Part shown: positions 38,076 to 49,000 of the stretch, in pieces
Layout: each line of letters begins with the position of its first letter
Numbering within the stretch: position 1 is the stretch's first letter
Source of the DNA: Ulva prolifera
Taxonomy: Eukaryota > Chlorophyta > Ulvophyceae > Ulvales > Ulvaceae
Reading direction: 5' to 3'
Assembly (NCBI GenBank): GCA_023078555.1
Contig: CM041203.1
Coordinates: forward strand, 5,168,538-5,232,537
Length of the DNA stretch: 64,000 nucleotides
The notes under the pieces: generated by a model
What the model was told of the DNA's origin: nothing
The model's database searches: none
The model's input: the letters and a program-made list of their open reading frames with translations, nothing else
Program-made: the position numbers and the translations under genes

Positions 38076-39581
38076 CCCGGAGCATCATGCATGTGGCTGA
38101 GGATGTGAAGAGAGGATGTGTGGCCATGGCCTGGCGGGGTTTATTGGTGGTTTGTTGGTGTTTTATGCTCACGTGGGCCAGCTCATGACCAAGCTAGGCC
38201 TCGATGTGTTGCTGCTTTGTTGTTGCCGGGCAGACCTAGCAAGGGAACGATCATGTGCTTTGCTGGTGTCCTGTGCTTGTGTTGGGTTTTCGGGGTGTCT
38301 TGTTGTTCAGCGTGGCATGGGCTGCTTCGGGCACTTGCGGCTGATGAAGATTGTACGGGGGTGTTTTGAGGGAGTACTGATGTGTGTCCTGAGCTGGGAG
38401 TTGCATGAGGGCATCTGCTGATGGATCCTTCAGAGAAGTGAAGCATGCATCCTGTGTGGCGCGACACGTGAACTGATCATGGGTACAGCTGTGTCAAAGG
38501 TGCTCCGCTTGTTCAGTGCAGCTGTTTGACAACGTTGTAAGCTCGTCATGGTCCTGCTGTCTGCTCTGTGTGTTGGGAGGTGGCCGGATAGGACACAGCA
38601 TCCCTCAATCATCAACTGCAGCGGTGAATATGCCACGCCGTAGTCGAACCTCCATGTGAGCTGGGTGCAAAGCACAGCACAAACTTTGCGTCACCTATCA
38701 CTTGAACGTGCAAGCCCTGCTTTTCGTGATGCCACTGTCACAAGTGCACGCGACCTGTAGCCACTCCCCCTTGTCACCTGTCCCAGCGACATGTTCCTGC
38801 GTGTTAACTCGTTGCGAAGAAACAACTCAGCAAATGCAGCGGAAATCAGTCACGCGCGCGGTGTCACATCGATCGCGAATAGTACATAGTTCTTGCGCAA
38901 GCCGACGCGAAGTGACTATGATCTCCCTTGCGTACGCGAAATGAGCGACAGCCTTCCACAGTGGTACGGTCGATTCGTATCAACACATGAGTCATGTGAC
39001 ATGACGTTGCATGCACTGTTGCTTGGACGCTAGGCGCACGTCGCAGGAGGCGCGACCTGCATCAGAATCGGGCCACCTGCTGAGCCCATGTATTCAGATG
39101 CGCTTGCTGCGTCGCTACCGCTGACCAGGACCATCATTGATTCCACGGTAATTTTGTCCGGTACATCACATCGGATCTTCAAGAGTTGCTCAGATCCTCG
39201 TACGCCGAGTCAGTCCCAAGTAGACACGTTTTTGTACTTGCATCTGTCCTCCTCCTGCATCGCACGAAGGCTGTAAGGACAGACGCTCGAGATTTTGAAT
39301 CTTCCTCTGGCGCAAAGCAGCATGCAATGTCGGTCCTGACTTCGCGCTCTGTTGTACAGATCAACAGAGCAGAGATTGAGCTAGCACCACATCCACCCCC
39401 AATCAAGCCTGTGCATCCCTGGTGTATAGAGCTCGACATCCCTCCTGCTGGTGATCCGCTCGGCCAGACTCTCTGCGGTCACCAGGTCTGAAGTGCTCTG
39501 TGAGCCAATTCTGGATCACTCCAGTCACAGATACATCCAGACACATACAGGCGCAGCAGTACCACCCCCACAGCCTCTCCG
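38076..39581. other. Region without a supported gene
   Basis: 38076-38500 is 3' flank of the preceding gene. A plus-strand ORF at 39186-39491 (includes SVVQINRAEIELAPHPPPIK and PVHPWCIELDIP) has protein-like composition and ends at a possible donor CACCAG/GTCTGA at 39486. It may be a 5' exon of the next gene, but I could not match phases with confidence. Confidence 0.4.
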
Positions 39582-42332
39582 ATGTCAAGAGGTACAGCCG
39601 TCATCATCGCAAACCCCGAGCCCCCACCCACCGACGCCCCGATCTCCTACCCATCCGTCCTCTCATCCCCAGCATGCATGCACGCCACGCACGCGCTGCT
39701 CCGCTACACCACAGCCCCCCTCCCCGCGGGGGTCCCCCACACGTCCTCCGCGCCCAACGCGGCTGCCGTGGCGCCCATCCAGGCGGACCACCCCGCCCTC
39801 GCGGCCGCCCTGCAGCCACTGCGCAGCGCCGCACACGCGGCCGAGTCGATGCTGGCTGCGGGGTTCGGCGTCGTCAGCGGCGCGTGCCTCTCGGCGGCCG
39901 GCCTGGCCCAGCTCATGCATGGTGCCGCCGCGGCGGTGGCGGAGGCGGTGAGGGAGGGGAGGCTGGACACGAGAGGGGCCCGGGTGCGCTCTGCGTGCCT
40001 GCGGCGCACACTGCCCTCCTCCTGAGGCTCACTACTAGCTCATGCATAGTGCCCCTTCCTGCAGCTCGATGTATGTACTGCCCCGTTGTGACGCTCCCTG
40101 TACGCAGCCCCCCCTCCCGAAGCCCCGTCTATGTAGCGTGGCTCGTGCCAGTGAACCTCAATGTACATGGTTTATTCTTTCAACGTATGTATGCAGCGAG
40201 ACCACCACAGTTTGCCAGCAACAGTGCCTCTCAACTCGACATCGCGGCAGCCGTGGGTGTGCCACAACGGTAAGGTAGCCTTTGCATCATATCACATGAA
40301 TTAATTGTGACAAAGTCTGCTCCCTGGAGGTCAATGTGCGACACCAAGGCCCGTCCAGTCGCGCGGCAGGTTTGCTGGACGCCCCCCTCGCTGTTGAAAA
40401 AAAGGTGTTTGCGGTTGTTGTCCCTCTGTGCAAGTTGCGTGGTGCCTCTGCACTGGAACAAGCCCACACAAGGGCCCCACTGAAGCGCCCCACCCTTGAG
40501 GAGAAAAAGAGAAACAGAAAGCGGTTGCGGACCAAGCATGCTGTCACAGTCAAACATGGAACTCATGCATGCAGTTCATGCTGTTGTACCGCGGCCCGGC
40601 CGCCATCGTCGCCGGCCAGCCGCACGCCATGGGCATCGACGGAGCCCTCACCGACATCCACCGCGCCTTCCTCCTGCCGGTCAACGCTGCCGTGTCTGAC
40701 GCGTTCATCACCGCCTCGGTCCTCCCCTGCATCGACCCCCACCACGGCCTCACCCGCGACCTCCAGCCTCCCTCCCCGCCCCCCGGCCACGCCGCGGGCG
40801 GCCGCGGCGCGTACAACGGCCTCCCGATCCTCGAGCCCCCCCCGGACGTTGACACGCATGCCAGCCATGCATGGATTCCCCTCGATGCGGATGAGATGGA
40901 CGTCGACGGCGCCGGTGTCGGGGGCATCGGTGCCGACCTCAAGCCGTTTCACGCGACCGAGGTCCGCGTCGCGGCGCGTCCGTGGCTGCCGCTGCAGCGG
41001 CTGCTCGGCGGCAGCCGAGCGGCGGCGGCTGGCAGGGGCGGCGCGCGGGCCACGATGCAGGTTCTGGTGCCGGCTACGTCACAGAAGCACCTCGCGATAC
41101 TGCGCTACATGAGCGCCCGGCCGTGCCGCACCCGCCACGTGCGCCCCCCCCGCCTGACTGTGTAGGGTATTTAACCTGACTTTGGAAGCCCCACCCGTGC
41201 CCACCCCTCCTATTCTTCTGTGCTGCGTCGCTGCGATGCTGTAGCGTTTTCATCATCTGTCCAGGGCGCGCAGCACAAGTGCCCTATACGCAAGCATTGC
41301 CAGGGCATCCTGTGTTGCTTCCCAAAGCAGGCTGCGCGCGGCCGCACATAAATGATTTGCCATGACGGAGCCGCCTCAAACGTCTCAACAACACAGCAGG
41401 TCGGTCCCTAGGGCGCATACAGCGACATTTAGGGAGGTTGATATGCTCACCTGCAGGGCGGGCGCTCCCAGCTACTGACTTGTGCCTGCCCCCCACCTCC
41501 CCCAACCACCACCCGCGTTTCCAGATGCGCGATGTCACCTCGTGCATGGTCATGCCACGTGTCAGCGTGGGGGTCTGCGCATGCGCGGGCCAGCCGCAGC
41601 GCACAGCCTGGCTGCCTTGTTTGCCCCTGGCTGCTGCACGTGCCAGCGCCACTGTACCACCGTAGCTCTGCCATCATGCATCAGGATTCCAGTACGTGAA
41701 CACCCTGATGCATGCCAGTACGTGAACACCCTGATGCATGCCAGTACGTGAACACCCTGATGCATGCCAGTACATGAACACCCTGATGCATGCCAGTACG
41801 TGAACGCTTGACTGTTGGCGGGTGTCAAGTCTGGGGGTCAACGCAATCGGAGGTGCAGTGCGGTCTCGTCTGTCCGCCCATTGGGGTGCTGAGGTTGACA
41901 TAGACTGTTCGAGGTGAGATGCCCATTCACGGGGCGCTTTCTGGTGGGTCATTCTGTTCACCACGCGTCAAGCGCAGCCATCTGTTTACTGCCACCAAAT
42001 CGAGACTGCGTGTGCACCACACGGCTCCATGATTCCCGGGGAGAGGGCAGTCTGTGCTTGGTTTACACATGCGCACTTCTAACTCTGCTTGACTGAGCCT
42101 GTTGTACATTTTCAGTGACATGCACATGGCAGCTGAGGTGATGGGGGGGGTGTAAACTGTATAGGTGGAGGTGCTGTGCACTCGCGAGGCCGGCCAGTCC
42201 AACATGCTCAGCCTGCAGTTCCCGCTCCGCAGCGCTGAAGACCCCTCCGCCACAGGCCCATCCGCCGAGGAGGCGCCAGACGACGGCGCCGCGGCCGGCC
42301 TGCTGGCCCTCTTCGGCGGCCTCTCCCTGTAG
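39582..42332 (+). CDS. Unidentified three-exon gene
   Basis: Inferred exons 39582-39983, 40575-41138 and 42165-42332; all joins are phase 0 with GTGCGC donors and CAG/TAG acceptors (377 aa). The product starts MSRGTAVIIANPEPPP, has an Ala-rich helical region (AAHAAESMLAAGFGVVSGA), then FMLLYRGPAAIVAGQPHAMG and IHRAFLLPVNAAVSDAF. An acidic Pro-rich linker follows, then MQVLVPATSQKHLAILRYMS, and it ends GLLALFGGLSL. No signal peptide, clear membrane span or catalytic motif was recognised. Without the last splice, exon 2 would stop at 41165 (330 aa). I prefer the three-exon model because the 42165 exon is clean and G/C-rich at third positions up to its stop. A further upstream exon cannot be excluded. 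Confidence 0.5.
41689..41804. repeat. Tandem repeat, 26 bp unit, about 4.5 copies
   Basis: The unit CCAGTACGTGAACACC plus CTGATGCATG starts at 41689, 41715, 41741, 41767 and 41793, with one G/A change. It lies in the inferred intron 2 of the 39582 gene. Confidence 0.95.
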
Positions 42333-42954
42333 CGGTCCACCTGCCAGGCTCTTGTGGTCCTCCTCGCTCTCTGTCTTCAGGACTCTGAGTCTCTGTAGGA
42401 CTCTCCGTGTTACAGAAGAGTGAATAGGCATATACAAACACAGCACAAGAGGATCATATGTCCTTCTAGAACCCCATGTCTCTGCTGAACTGCTTCCCTC
42501 TGTAGGATATGTAGTTGATCTCTTGCTGCAGGACGTGCTCTGTGCCTCTGAAGGCATCAGTCTCTCTGTTCCGCTCAGACCACGCGGGTCGCACACGTGC
42601 CAGGGTCCAGCTGCGCTTCCACTGCGAGAGGCGGCGCCGGTGCATGAGGGGCGCACACACAGCTCCGCCCTGGCTGGGAGAGTAAGTAGTGCGCACTGGG
42701 ATGATGGGCGACATATATGATTAGCAGTAGATACAGTGCCGGCTGGGGGTTTTTGGTGATCCAGTGACATGACCGCTATTCCTCGGGCCATGGGGAGTTG
42801 CACGTTGCGATATGGTAGAGATGCCGCGGCCATGTCACTGGATTGCTACAAGGCCCGCTTCACACGCTGAGGCATCCGATGTAGATTGTGGCCTTAAGAG
42901 CGGCAGGCACCAGAGTGGCCTCCACCACAGAGCTCCAGCGGCACGGCTGTGGGG

Positions 42955-43050
42955 AGCTGTGTTGGGTCATCGTTCCCGAACTCATAGAACAAATAGGTCT
43001 AATTTCTGGACGGCAGCCCCGAAAATGCTGCAAGGCGACCCGACAATGCT
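42955..43050 (+). mobile_element. F3 miniature inverted-repeat element, copy A
   Basis: About 96 bp with diverged inverted ends (AGCTGTGTTGGGTCATC; reverse of right end AGCATTGTCGGGTCGCC). The interior word CATAGAACAAATAGGTCTAA matches copy B with a few changes. Confidence 0.6.
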
Positions 43051-43654
43051 GTTGGGGAGCGCCGGGGACGTGTGAGCATGCAATCGAGGTGCGGATCTCT
43101 GTGCTGGTTATGTGCACGAGCGTCTATGGTGGCTCTGCCTTGGTGCCTTGTCGCTGTGGCTGCTGCTTTGGTCGTGCACACAATCGCAGGCTGCCTGTAG
43201 ATTATGGCCTGGGCAGATGGCATGGTGTGCCTGGAATGCAGTGCGCCGTGTGGGTATGCATTCATGTTGATCTGCTTGATCACGTGCCCGCTGGGGCATT
43301 GACGTCTCCGACGTCCGGAACCATGGACTGGCCTGCATCGATCTTTATTCTGCAGCCGCGGCCTGCATCGATACCTGCAGCCTCAGTGATGAGAAACCTG
43401 ACGCCCGGGTCTGTGCAGGTTTGACGGCCGTGCTGGCGAGCTGCTCTACACAGGATGCGTAGAAAAAGGTAGAGTCTATTTGTCTGGGAGCCTGTCCAAC
43501 GAAGCCCGGAGTATCTATGATGTTCCGGGTATCAACACCTTGGGCGAGCTTGGTGGTGATGCCCAGAAGATGATACCTTGTGATACCACAATTGCCGTTA
43601 GGGAGCCATGTGCTTCCGCATGGTTTCGTGTGGTGTTCAGTGCAGCAGGTGTGC

Positions 43655-43764
43655 GCAGCAGTGTTGGGTCATCGGGCCCGATCACATAGAACAATTCCGA
43701 ATTTTCAGATCTAATTTTGGGGTGGCAGTCCTGGAAATGCAGCAAAGCGACCCAACACCGCAGT
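43655..43764 (+). mobile_element. F3 miniature inverted-repeat element, copy B
   Basis: Ends are AGTGTTGGGTCATC and GCGACCCAACACC (inverted). The interior holds the palindrome TCGGGCCCGA and AACAATTCCGAATTTTCAG. Target duplication is not clear. Confidence 0.65.
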
Positions 43765-44124
43765 GCAGAGGCTGCAGCTGTGTTGTGTGGGAGGGCAGAC
43801 CAACGCTGCAGGGGAGGGCACGCCAGGCATGCCTTCTGCATCGGAGTAGTCTGCAGATGGGTGACGAATTGATCCAGAATGTACTTTGCTGTATTTGCTG
43901 TAGGCCCTGTGGCCGGATGAGATGGCCGGGCTGTGTCTTCACTTGCCCAGTTTGGCTGCTTGCACGCCCCGCCATGCTGACAAGGCAAGGCATATGGGAC
44001 CCATACTTTCCTGTTTGATGACCTCCCGCCTAGACGAGATAGGCTGCACGTGCGCTAGCCAACACTCCTGAGCTGCTGCGGGTCGCCCTTCTCTGTCCAC
44101 CTGCCGCCGCTGCGACTCTTGTGG

Positions 44125-44258
44125 CACCCACAGCAACGCCCGGGTGTGGCTGTGGGGTCGGTGCATTGGACCGGGTTGGTGGTCACGTTCCTGCGCTGCT
44201 TGCTGGTTCCGCAGTGCTGCCCGCCTTGATCCTTGCAACACACCCACTGCAATACGCC
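44125..44258 (+). mobile_element. F1 retroposon with imperfect target duplication
   Basis: The body ends GTGCTGCCCGCC then TTGATCCTTGCAAC. Flanks CACCCACAGCAACGCC (left) and CACCCACTGCAATACGCC (right) look like a diverged target duplication of about 16 bp. The body is about 100 bp, shorter than the copies at 1714 and 20286, consistent with 5' truncation. Confidence 0.5.
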
Positions 44259-44440
44259 ATGGCCTTGCCAGTGTCGCCCTGCTTCATGCGGACGAACCTT
44301 GACCTACAGCACTGGCGGTGCCGCCGCTGGCTATCTCCGTCTGGCTAGTTGTAAGGCGTTTTTTTCTGGTGGTGCCCGTACGTCGGCCAGCACGCATGTC
44401 TTCTTCGTGCCATTTGTGTTGTGGCATCCCCTTGTGAATT

Positions 44441-44540
44441 AAAGTAAATCTAAATTTACTGAGCCGTATCCTATTGGACAGTGACAACTCCGAGTTAACG
44501 GGACCACACGTGCCGAAGGGGTAAACCACCTGGAAACCCG
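44441..44540 (+). repeat. Dispersed repeat F4, copy 3
   Basis: Near-identical to 33004-33104 (TACTGAGCCGTATCCTATTG, CTCCGAGTTAACGGGACCAC, CCACCTGGAAACC). Confidence 0.85.
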
Positions 44541-45030
44541 CCTCAGACGACCGTACGCAACTCACAGGGCCTCCACCTGTGCTAAGCGAGGTGGTCACAT
44601 ACGGCCGTTTCGATTCCCCAAAGCGCACGCAGAATTGAACCCACGACCTCCTCAAACAGAGGGGGTAGGTTTTAATCCGTCCACAACGCATTGGACCCGT
44701 CCATTAATCCGTCCTGAACCCATTGTTGACCACCACACCGTATGGCATGGCCAACAGCCATCTCAGGACTTGTCACAAGTGCTAATGGCAGTGTGTCAGT
44801 CACGATTGGCTGATGCATCTGCCTGGATGGACACAGCATTGATGATGTAGCTATGTGACTCTGCATCAGCGCAGGTGAGCATGCCAACAGTGGGCGGTCC
44901 ACTGGCCGCGATGTGGCAACATGCACTGCATGCAGAAATAGTCTTTCGATATGCCCAGCCTGATCACTGGCTGCGGCACCCTGCCGCTAGGCCACATGGC
45001 AAGCGTTCATGTCGAGAAGCATGTTGCACT

Positions 45031-45822
45031 TTATGTCGAGATACGTGGCACGCCCAGGCCACATGGCAAGCAGCGACAGATCTCGCCGCACCTGTCGCCG
45101 ACAGAGTTTAAGCTGCCTTTCCGTGCGTGATGGTAAGCATCAACTAAAGTTGTCAGCACGTAGGCAGCCAGTGTAGGCAGGCCGGCTGAGCATAAACCGC
45201 GTAAGTCAAACTTGTACATGTAGCCCAGTGGATATGTCGGCATGTACATAAACCGGCACGATTTCATCCATTTCCTCTGGTTTATCTTTATATCGTTGTG
45301 ATTCTGCCCTGACTGCAATTTCTTCAAGCGCATACACCAACGTGGTTGGTTCCTCACAACGATGTGGTAGTCAAATTGAGGGGCTGCTAGCCACACGTCA
45401 CAAAATGTCTCGCCGCATGAGGTCCTGATCCATGAATTCAAGCCATATCGGATGCAAATGGGGTGAGTTACAGCGGCTGGGGTTCTGGGCCGGCCGCCCG
45501 GGTGGTCGAGGCACGTGTTCGTCACGGCAAACCTCGTGATGCTATCACAGCATCGCTGCAAGAAGCCACACGGAGAACATGAAGCCAGCCGAGAGTTACT
45601 TCTTGCACTGGCTGTCTGGTCATGCGTATTCGAGTTGGCAATAGTCCAGCAGAGCGCTACCGTGGCTGGACAGGTCAGCAAGTGTCGCGCAGTGCATCGG
45701 CTGTTCGAGCGGCAAACGCATGTACGAGAGAAACATTCATGCTGCGTTGTCTGGAAATAACTTGTAAGCTCTGCGGCTGTCTGAATCGTGCGGGCGATTT
45801 GGGGAGAATCCAAACAGAGCAT
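45031..45822 (-). CDS. Weakly supported hypothetical protein
   Basis: Uninterrupted 263-codon minus-strand frame with ATG start, in DNA that is not especially GC-rich, so it is longer than expected by chance. The product is Cys- and Arg-rich, with an internal stretch FDYHIVVRNQPRWCMRLKK followed by KSCRFMYMPTYPLGYMYKF. I recognise no domain. If real, it is divergently transcribed from the trehalose-phosphate gene, with 242 bp between start codons. It could equally be a fragment of a transposable-element ORF or noise. Confidence 0.25.
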   Translation of the reverse strand: MLCLDSPQIARTIQTAAELTSYFQTTQHECFSRTCVCRSNSRCTARHLLTCPATVALCWTIANSNTHDQTASARSNSRLASCSPCGFLQRCCDSITRFAVTNTCLDHPGGRPRTPAAVTHPICIRYGLNSWIRTSCGETFCDVWLAAPQFDYHIVVRNQPRWCMRLKKLQSGQNHNDIKINQRKWMKSCRFMYMPTYPLGYMYKFDLRGLCSAGLPTLAAYVLTTLVDAYHHARKGSLNSVGDRCGEICRCLPCGLGVPRIST

Positions 45823-46064
45823 GCGCCAGCCCCGTTATATCAAGCTACTTTTGCTGACACAGTCGCGGCTGTGCCAATCAGCTACTCAAGCGCACATTCC
45901 GCAAATTGTGCACCTTGCAGCAAGATAGAATGGATCAATGTTACCGGACCGGTGGGTGTAGTGGGAGCTCCGCTGTATCACTTTTCGCGCCCTGCGCTGT
46001 AATGCTACAAGCTGTCGTCAGGATAGCGTTGGGGATGCGGTGCTATCGAATACAGTAGACCATA

Positions 46065-49000
46065 ATGAATAGGTTTTCTGGATCGGTTCATAATTTGGCC
46101 GCTTTGCAAGAGGCTAGCGACAGCGGCGCGGAAGCCTCGTTCCCGACGCTGTCTCAAGCTGCGCGCATGTCGCGCGCATCCCTCGATGAAGGGGCCACAT
46201 CCAAAAGGTGGGGTTTTCTTCGTGTTCTGGAGTTTTGTGCCTGATCTAGCTGGGTCAGCATGGCATGGACGCTGACGCGGAGCGCTGTTCACAGGATGGT
46301 CGTCGTCGCCAACCACCTGCCGCTTCGAGCTGTTCCAGATGGGACCGGCGGACACACATTCGAGTGGGATGAGGATTCTCTCATAGGGCAAGCTAAGGTA
46401 TTATATCTGTGGCCCTGTGATCACCGCTGGGGCTGACGTTGCCTGGCTAGAGCATGTGAGAAGCAACTTGCCTGCCCCGGCCAATCTGTCGACAAAAATC
46501 TTCAGCTCGTGCCGCAAATCTCATGTCAGTATGTCAATGGGATCCATGTAAGTATGTGGCCATTGTGGTGCAGGAAGGCATTGATCCTTCTTTCGAAGTC
46601 ATCTTTGTTGGCAGCCTCCCAGTGGACGTAAAACCTGAAACACAAGATGTGCGTTCCGCTAGCATGACTATGGCAAATCATCCTGAAATTACTGGCGTCT
46701 CTTACATGTCCATGTTCTGCCAGGCCTGCCAGTTGTCAGTAAGGCCTGGGCATTCACCTGCACAACTTCTGCCAAGTACAGATGTGCTTACTTCTTTTTG
46801 CCCACCAAACACCACCGCTTAATGCGCCATAACGCCTGTGCTAAGATGCTTGTAGCCCCATATCTTGTCCTTCGGCGACGTGTAGCTGCTGTATCACTCC
46901 CAGTACTGCATCGGGAACTCAGTAACATCCACCAGTGCATTGCAGCGCCTGGCAGAGCAGCTCCTCGCCTCCAACAAGTGCCTCCCCGTGTTTCTAGAGC
47001 CTGAGCTGCGGGAGCGCTTCTACAAGGGCTTCTGCAAGCAGCAGCTGTGGCCCCTGCTGCACTATGTGCTGCCCATGTCGCCCCACTCCCTCGGCAGATT
47101 CAACCCCGATTTCTGGCAATCATACGTCCGAGCCAACATGATGTTCGCCGAGCGCCTCACAGAGGTTGTTCGTCAGCACTGCGACTTTGTCTGGATCCAT
47201 GACTACCACCTGATGGTTCTGCCCAGCCTCTTGAGGCGAAGGCTCCACAAGGTCAGCCCTGCTCCTTATTCACCAGAGGCCCTGCCAACACACGGCACGC
47301 ACACCTGCCTCTACCCGAAGTCCAGTCCTGTGCGCTGCCTGTATTCTGCATTTGTAGTGTGCAGTTTTGTCCAGCCATGCAGTGCACAATGGCCTGACTG
47401 TATGGGTCACCAAGCCTGCCTGCCTGCAACCCAGAGACGAGGGCAGCGCCAGAGCTAAGCCTATGACACTGACTGTCATCGATCGCTGTAGCAGCACCTC
47501 TCTTGTGACCTCATCAGCAGCTGCCCGTCTGGTGGCTGACCTCAGCAGCTCCATTGACACACCGACGATCCAGAAACAATTGAGCTGCCTGAGTCACAAA
47601 TCATGTTCTGTGCCACTGTAGCAGCCTTGTTCCCTGTCAGGCTCACAATTCTCCCACGCCATCACGATTTACCATTCCTTGCTGTTATCTCTCTGGAATC
47701 CCTGCAAGGCCTCCCACTGACCTTGGCAGCCTAGCATAGTCCCGCATTGGTTGTATCTCTCTGCATGCCTCCTATCCAGGCACTCCCAGCCGCAATCTTA
47801 TTGTCAGCCGGGAACAGCTGCCTGTTTGTGCCCTCTCATGACACAGTCGCCTCATATGTGCGACCCTGTCCGATCGTAGCGCAAGCAGCAGGCGGGTCCT
47901 GGGTACATTCGCTCTCTAGGCCACCAGCACAGGCCCTGCCTAGGTTCGAGGGGGACCGCTGGCAGCCCTGCCTCCGCCTGCACCATGGAAATACACGATC
48001 GATAAACAATCAATCAGGTAGATGCCGCCCCTGGATCCAGGAGGCATTCCCATGTCAACCCCCCTGATTTTGTGCTTGGGCGGCTGCCCAGCACTCTTCA
48101 TCCCCCTGCCTACACATATGCCCTGCGCCGTGTGATGGCTGCAGTATCGCTCAGCTACGTGGCAGTGTCGGGTCGCTGTGCAGCATTTCCAGGTCTGCCA
48201 CCCAGTTATCAGACCTGAATATTCGGAATTGTCACATATGATCGGGCCCGATGACCCAACACTGGCGTGCGGTGCTACCTGCCGCCCCGACTCCGTCCTG
48301 GGAATACACAATCTCCCTCGGCGCGGCAGAACACCGTGCCCAGCACCCCCCTCCCTCCCGCTGCCGACCGTGCTGTGCGGCCCACGCCACACGCACAGCA
48401 GCAGCACCGGCTGTCGCAATCTTGCCGCAGATCGCAGTGCCCTCCCCCCTTCTCACAGTGCTGTGCGCCCCGAGGACAAGCCGTGCCCTCAGCAGCCACA
48501 GCAGCCCTCAGCAAGGCACCGGCACTGGCGTGCAGGTCGCGGTCGGCATCTTCCTGCACAGCGCCTTCCCCTCGTCCGAGATCTTCCGCGCGTTCCCGAA
48601 GCGCGAGGAGCTGCTGCGCAGCCTGCTCAACGCCGACGTCATCGGCTTCCACACGTTTGACTACGCGCGCCACTTCATCTCCTGCTGCTCGCGCATGCTC
48701 GGCCTCGAGCACTACACGAAGCGCGGCTCCATCCTCATGAACTACTACGGCCGCTCCGTGCACCTCAAGATCCTCCCCACCTGTGCGCCGCCCCCCCTCC
48801 CCGTCCCCACCCTCCGGTGTTCGCTGCTCGCTGCCACCTGCACTCTACAACCATACACCGGTGTGCTGTGTGTGCTCCGCTGAATGCCGGAGCGGGCGCC
48901 CACCCCTCTTCCCTGTGCGCTGAGTCCGCCCGCTTCGCGGCACCGCGGCCGGACGCGGGGTGACTCTGGACCTGTGCGCAACAACGCGCCCGAGGTCCTG

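Larger units (their letters stand above)
42333..45030. other. Repeat-bearing intergenic region
   Basis: Holds a degenerate F2 end at 42413-42455 (TTACAGAAGAGTGAATAGG), two F3 elements, an F1 copy (44125-44258) and an F4 copy (44441-44540). ORFs here follow the repeats and are not supported as genes. Confidence 0.6.

Noticed and set aside
41689-41804. Regular 26-bp repeats resembling a CRISPR array
   Set aside because: The units are contiguous with no unique spacers and lie in a eukaryotic intron; it is a minisatellite.
44580-44690. tRNA-like stretch (minus strand GGGTTCAATTC with a possible stem)
   Set aside because: A T-arm-like word is present, but no A-box, acceptor stem or D-arm could be folded; at most a tRNA-derived fragment.
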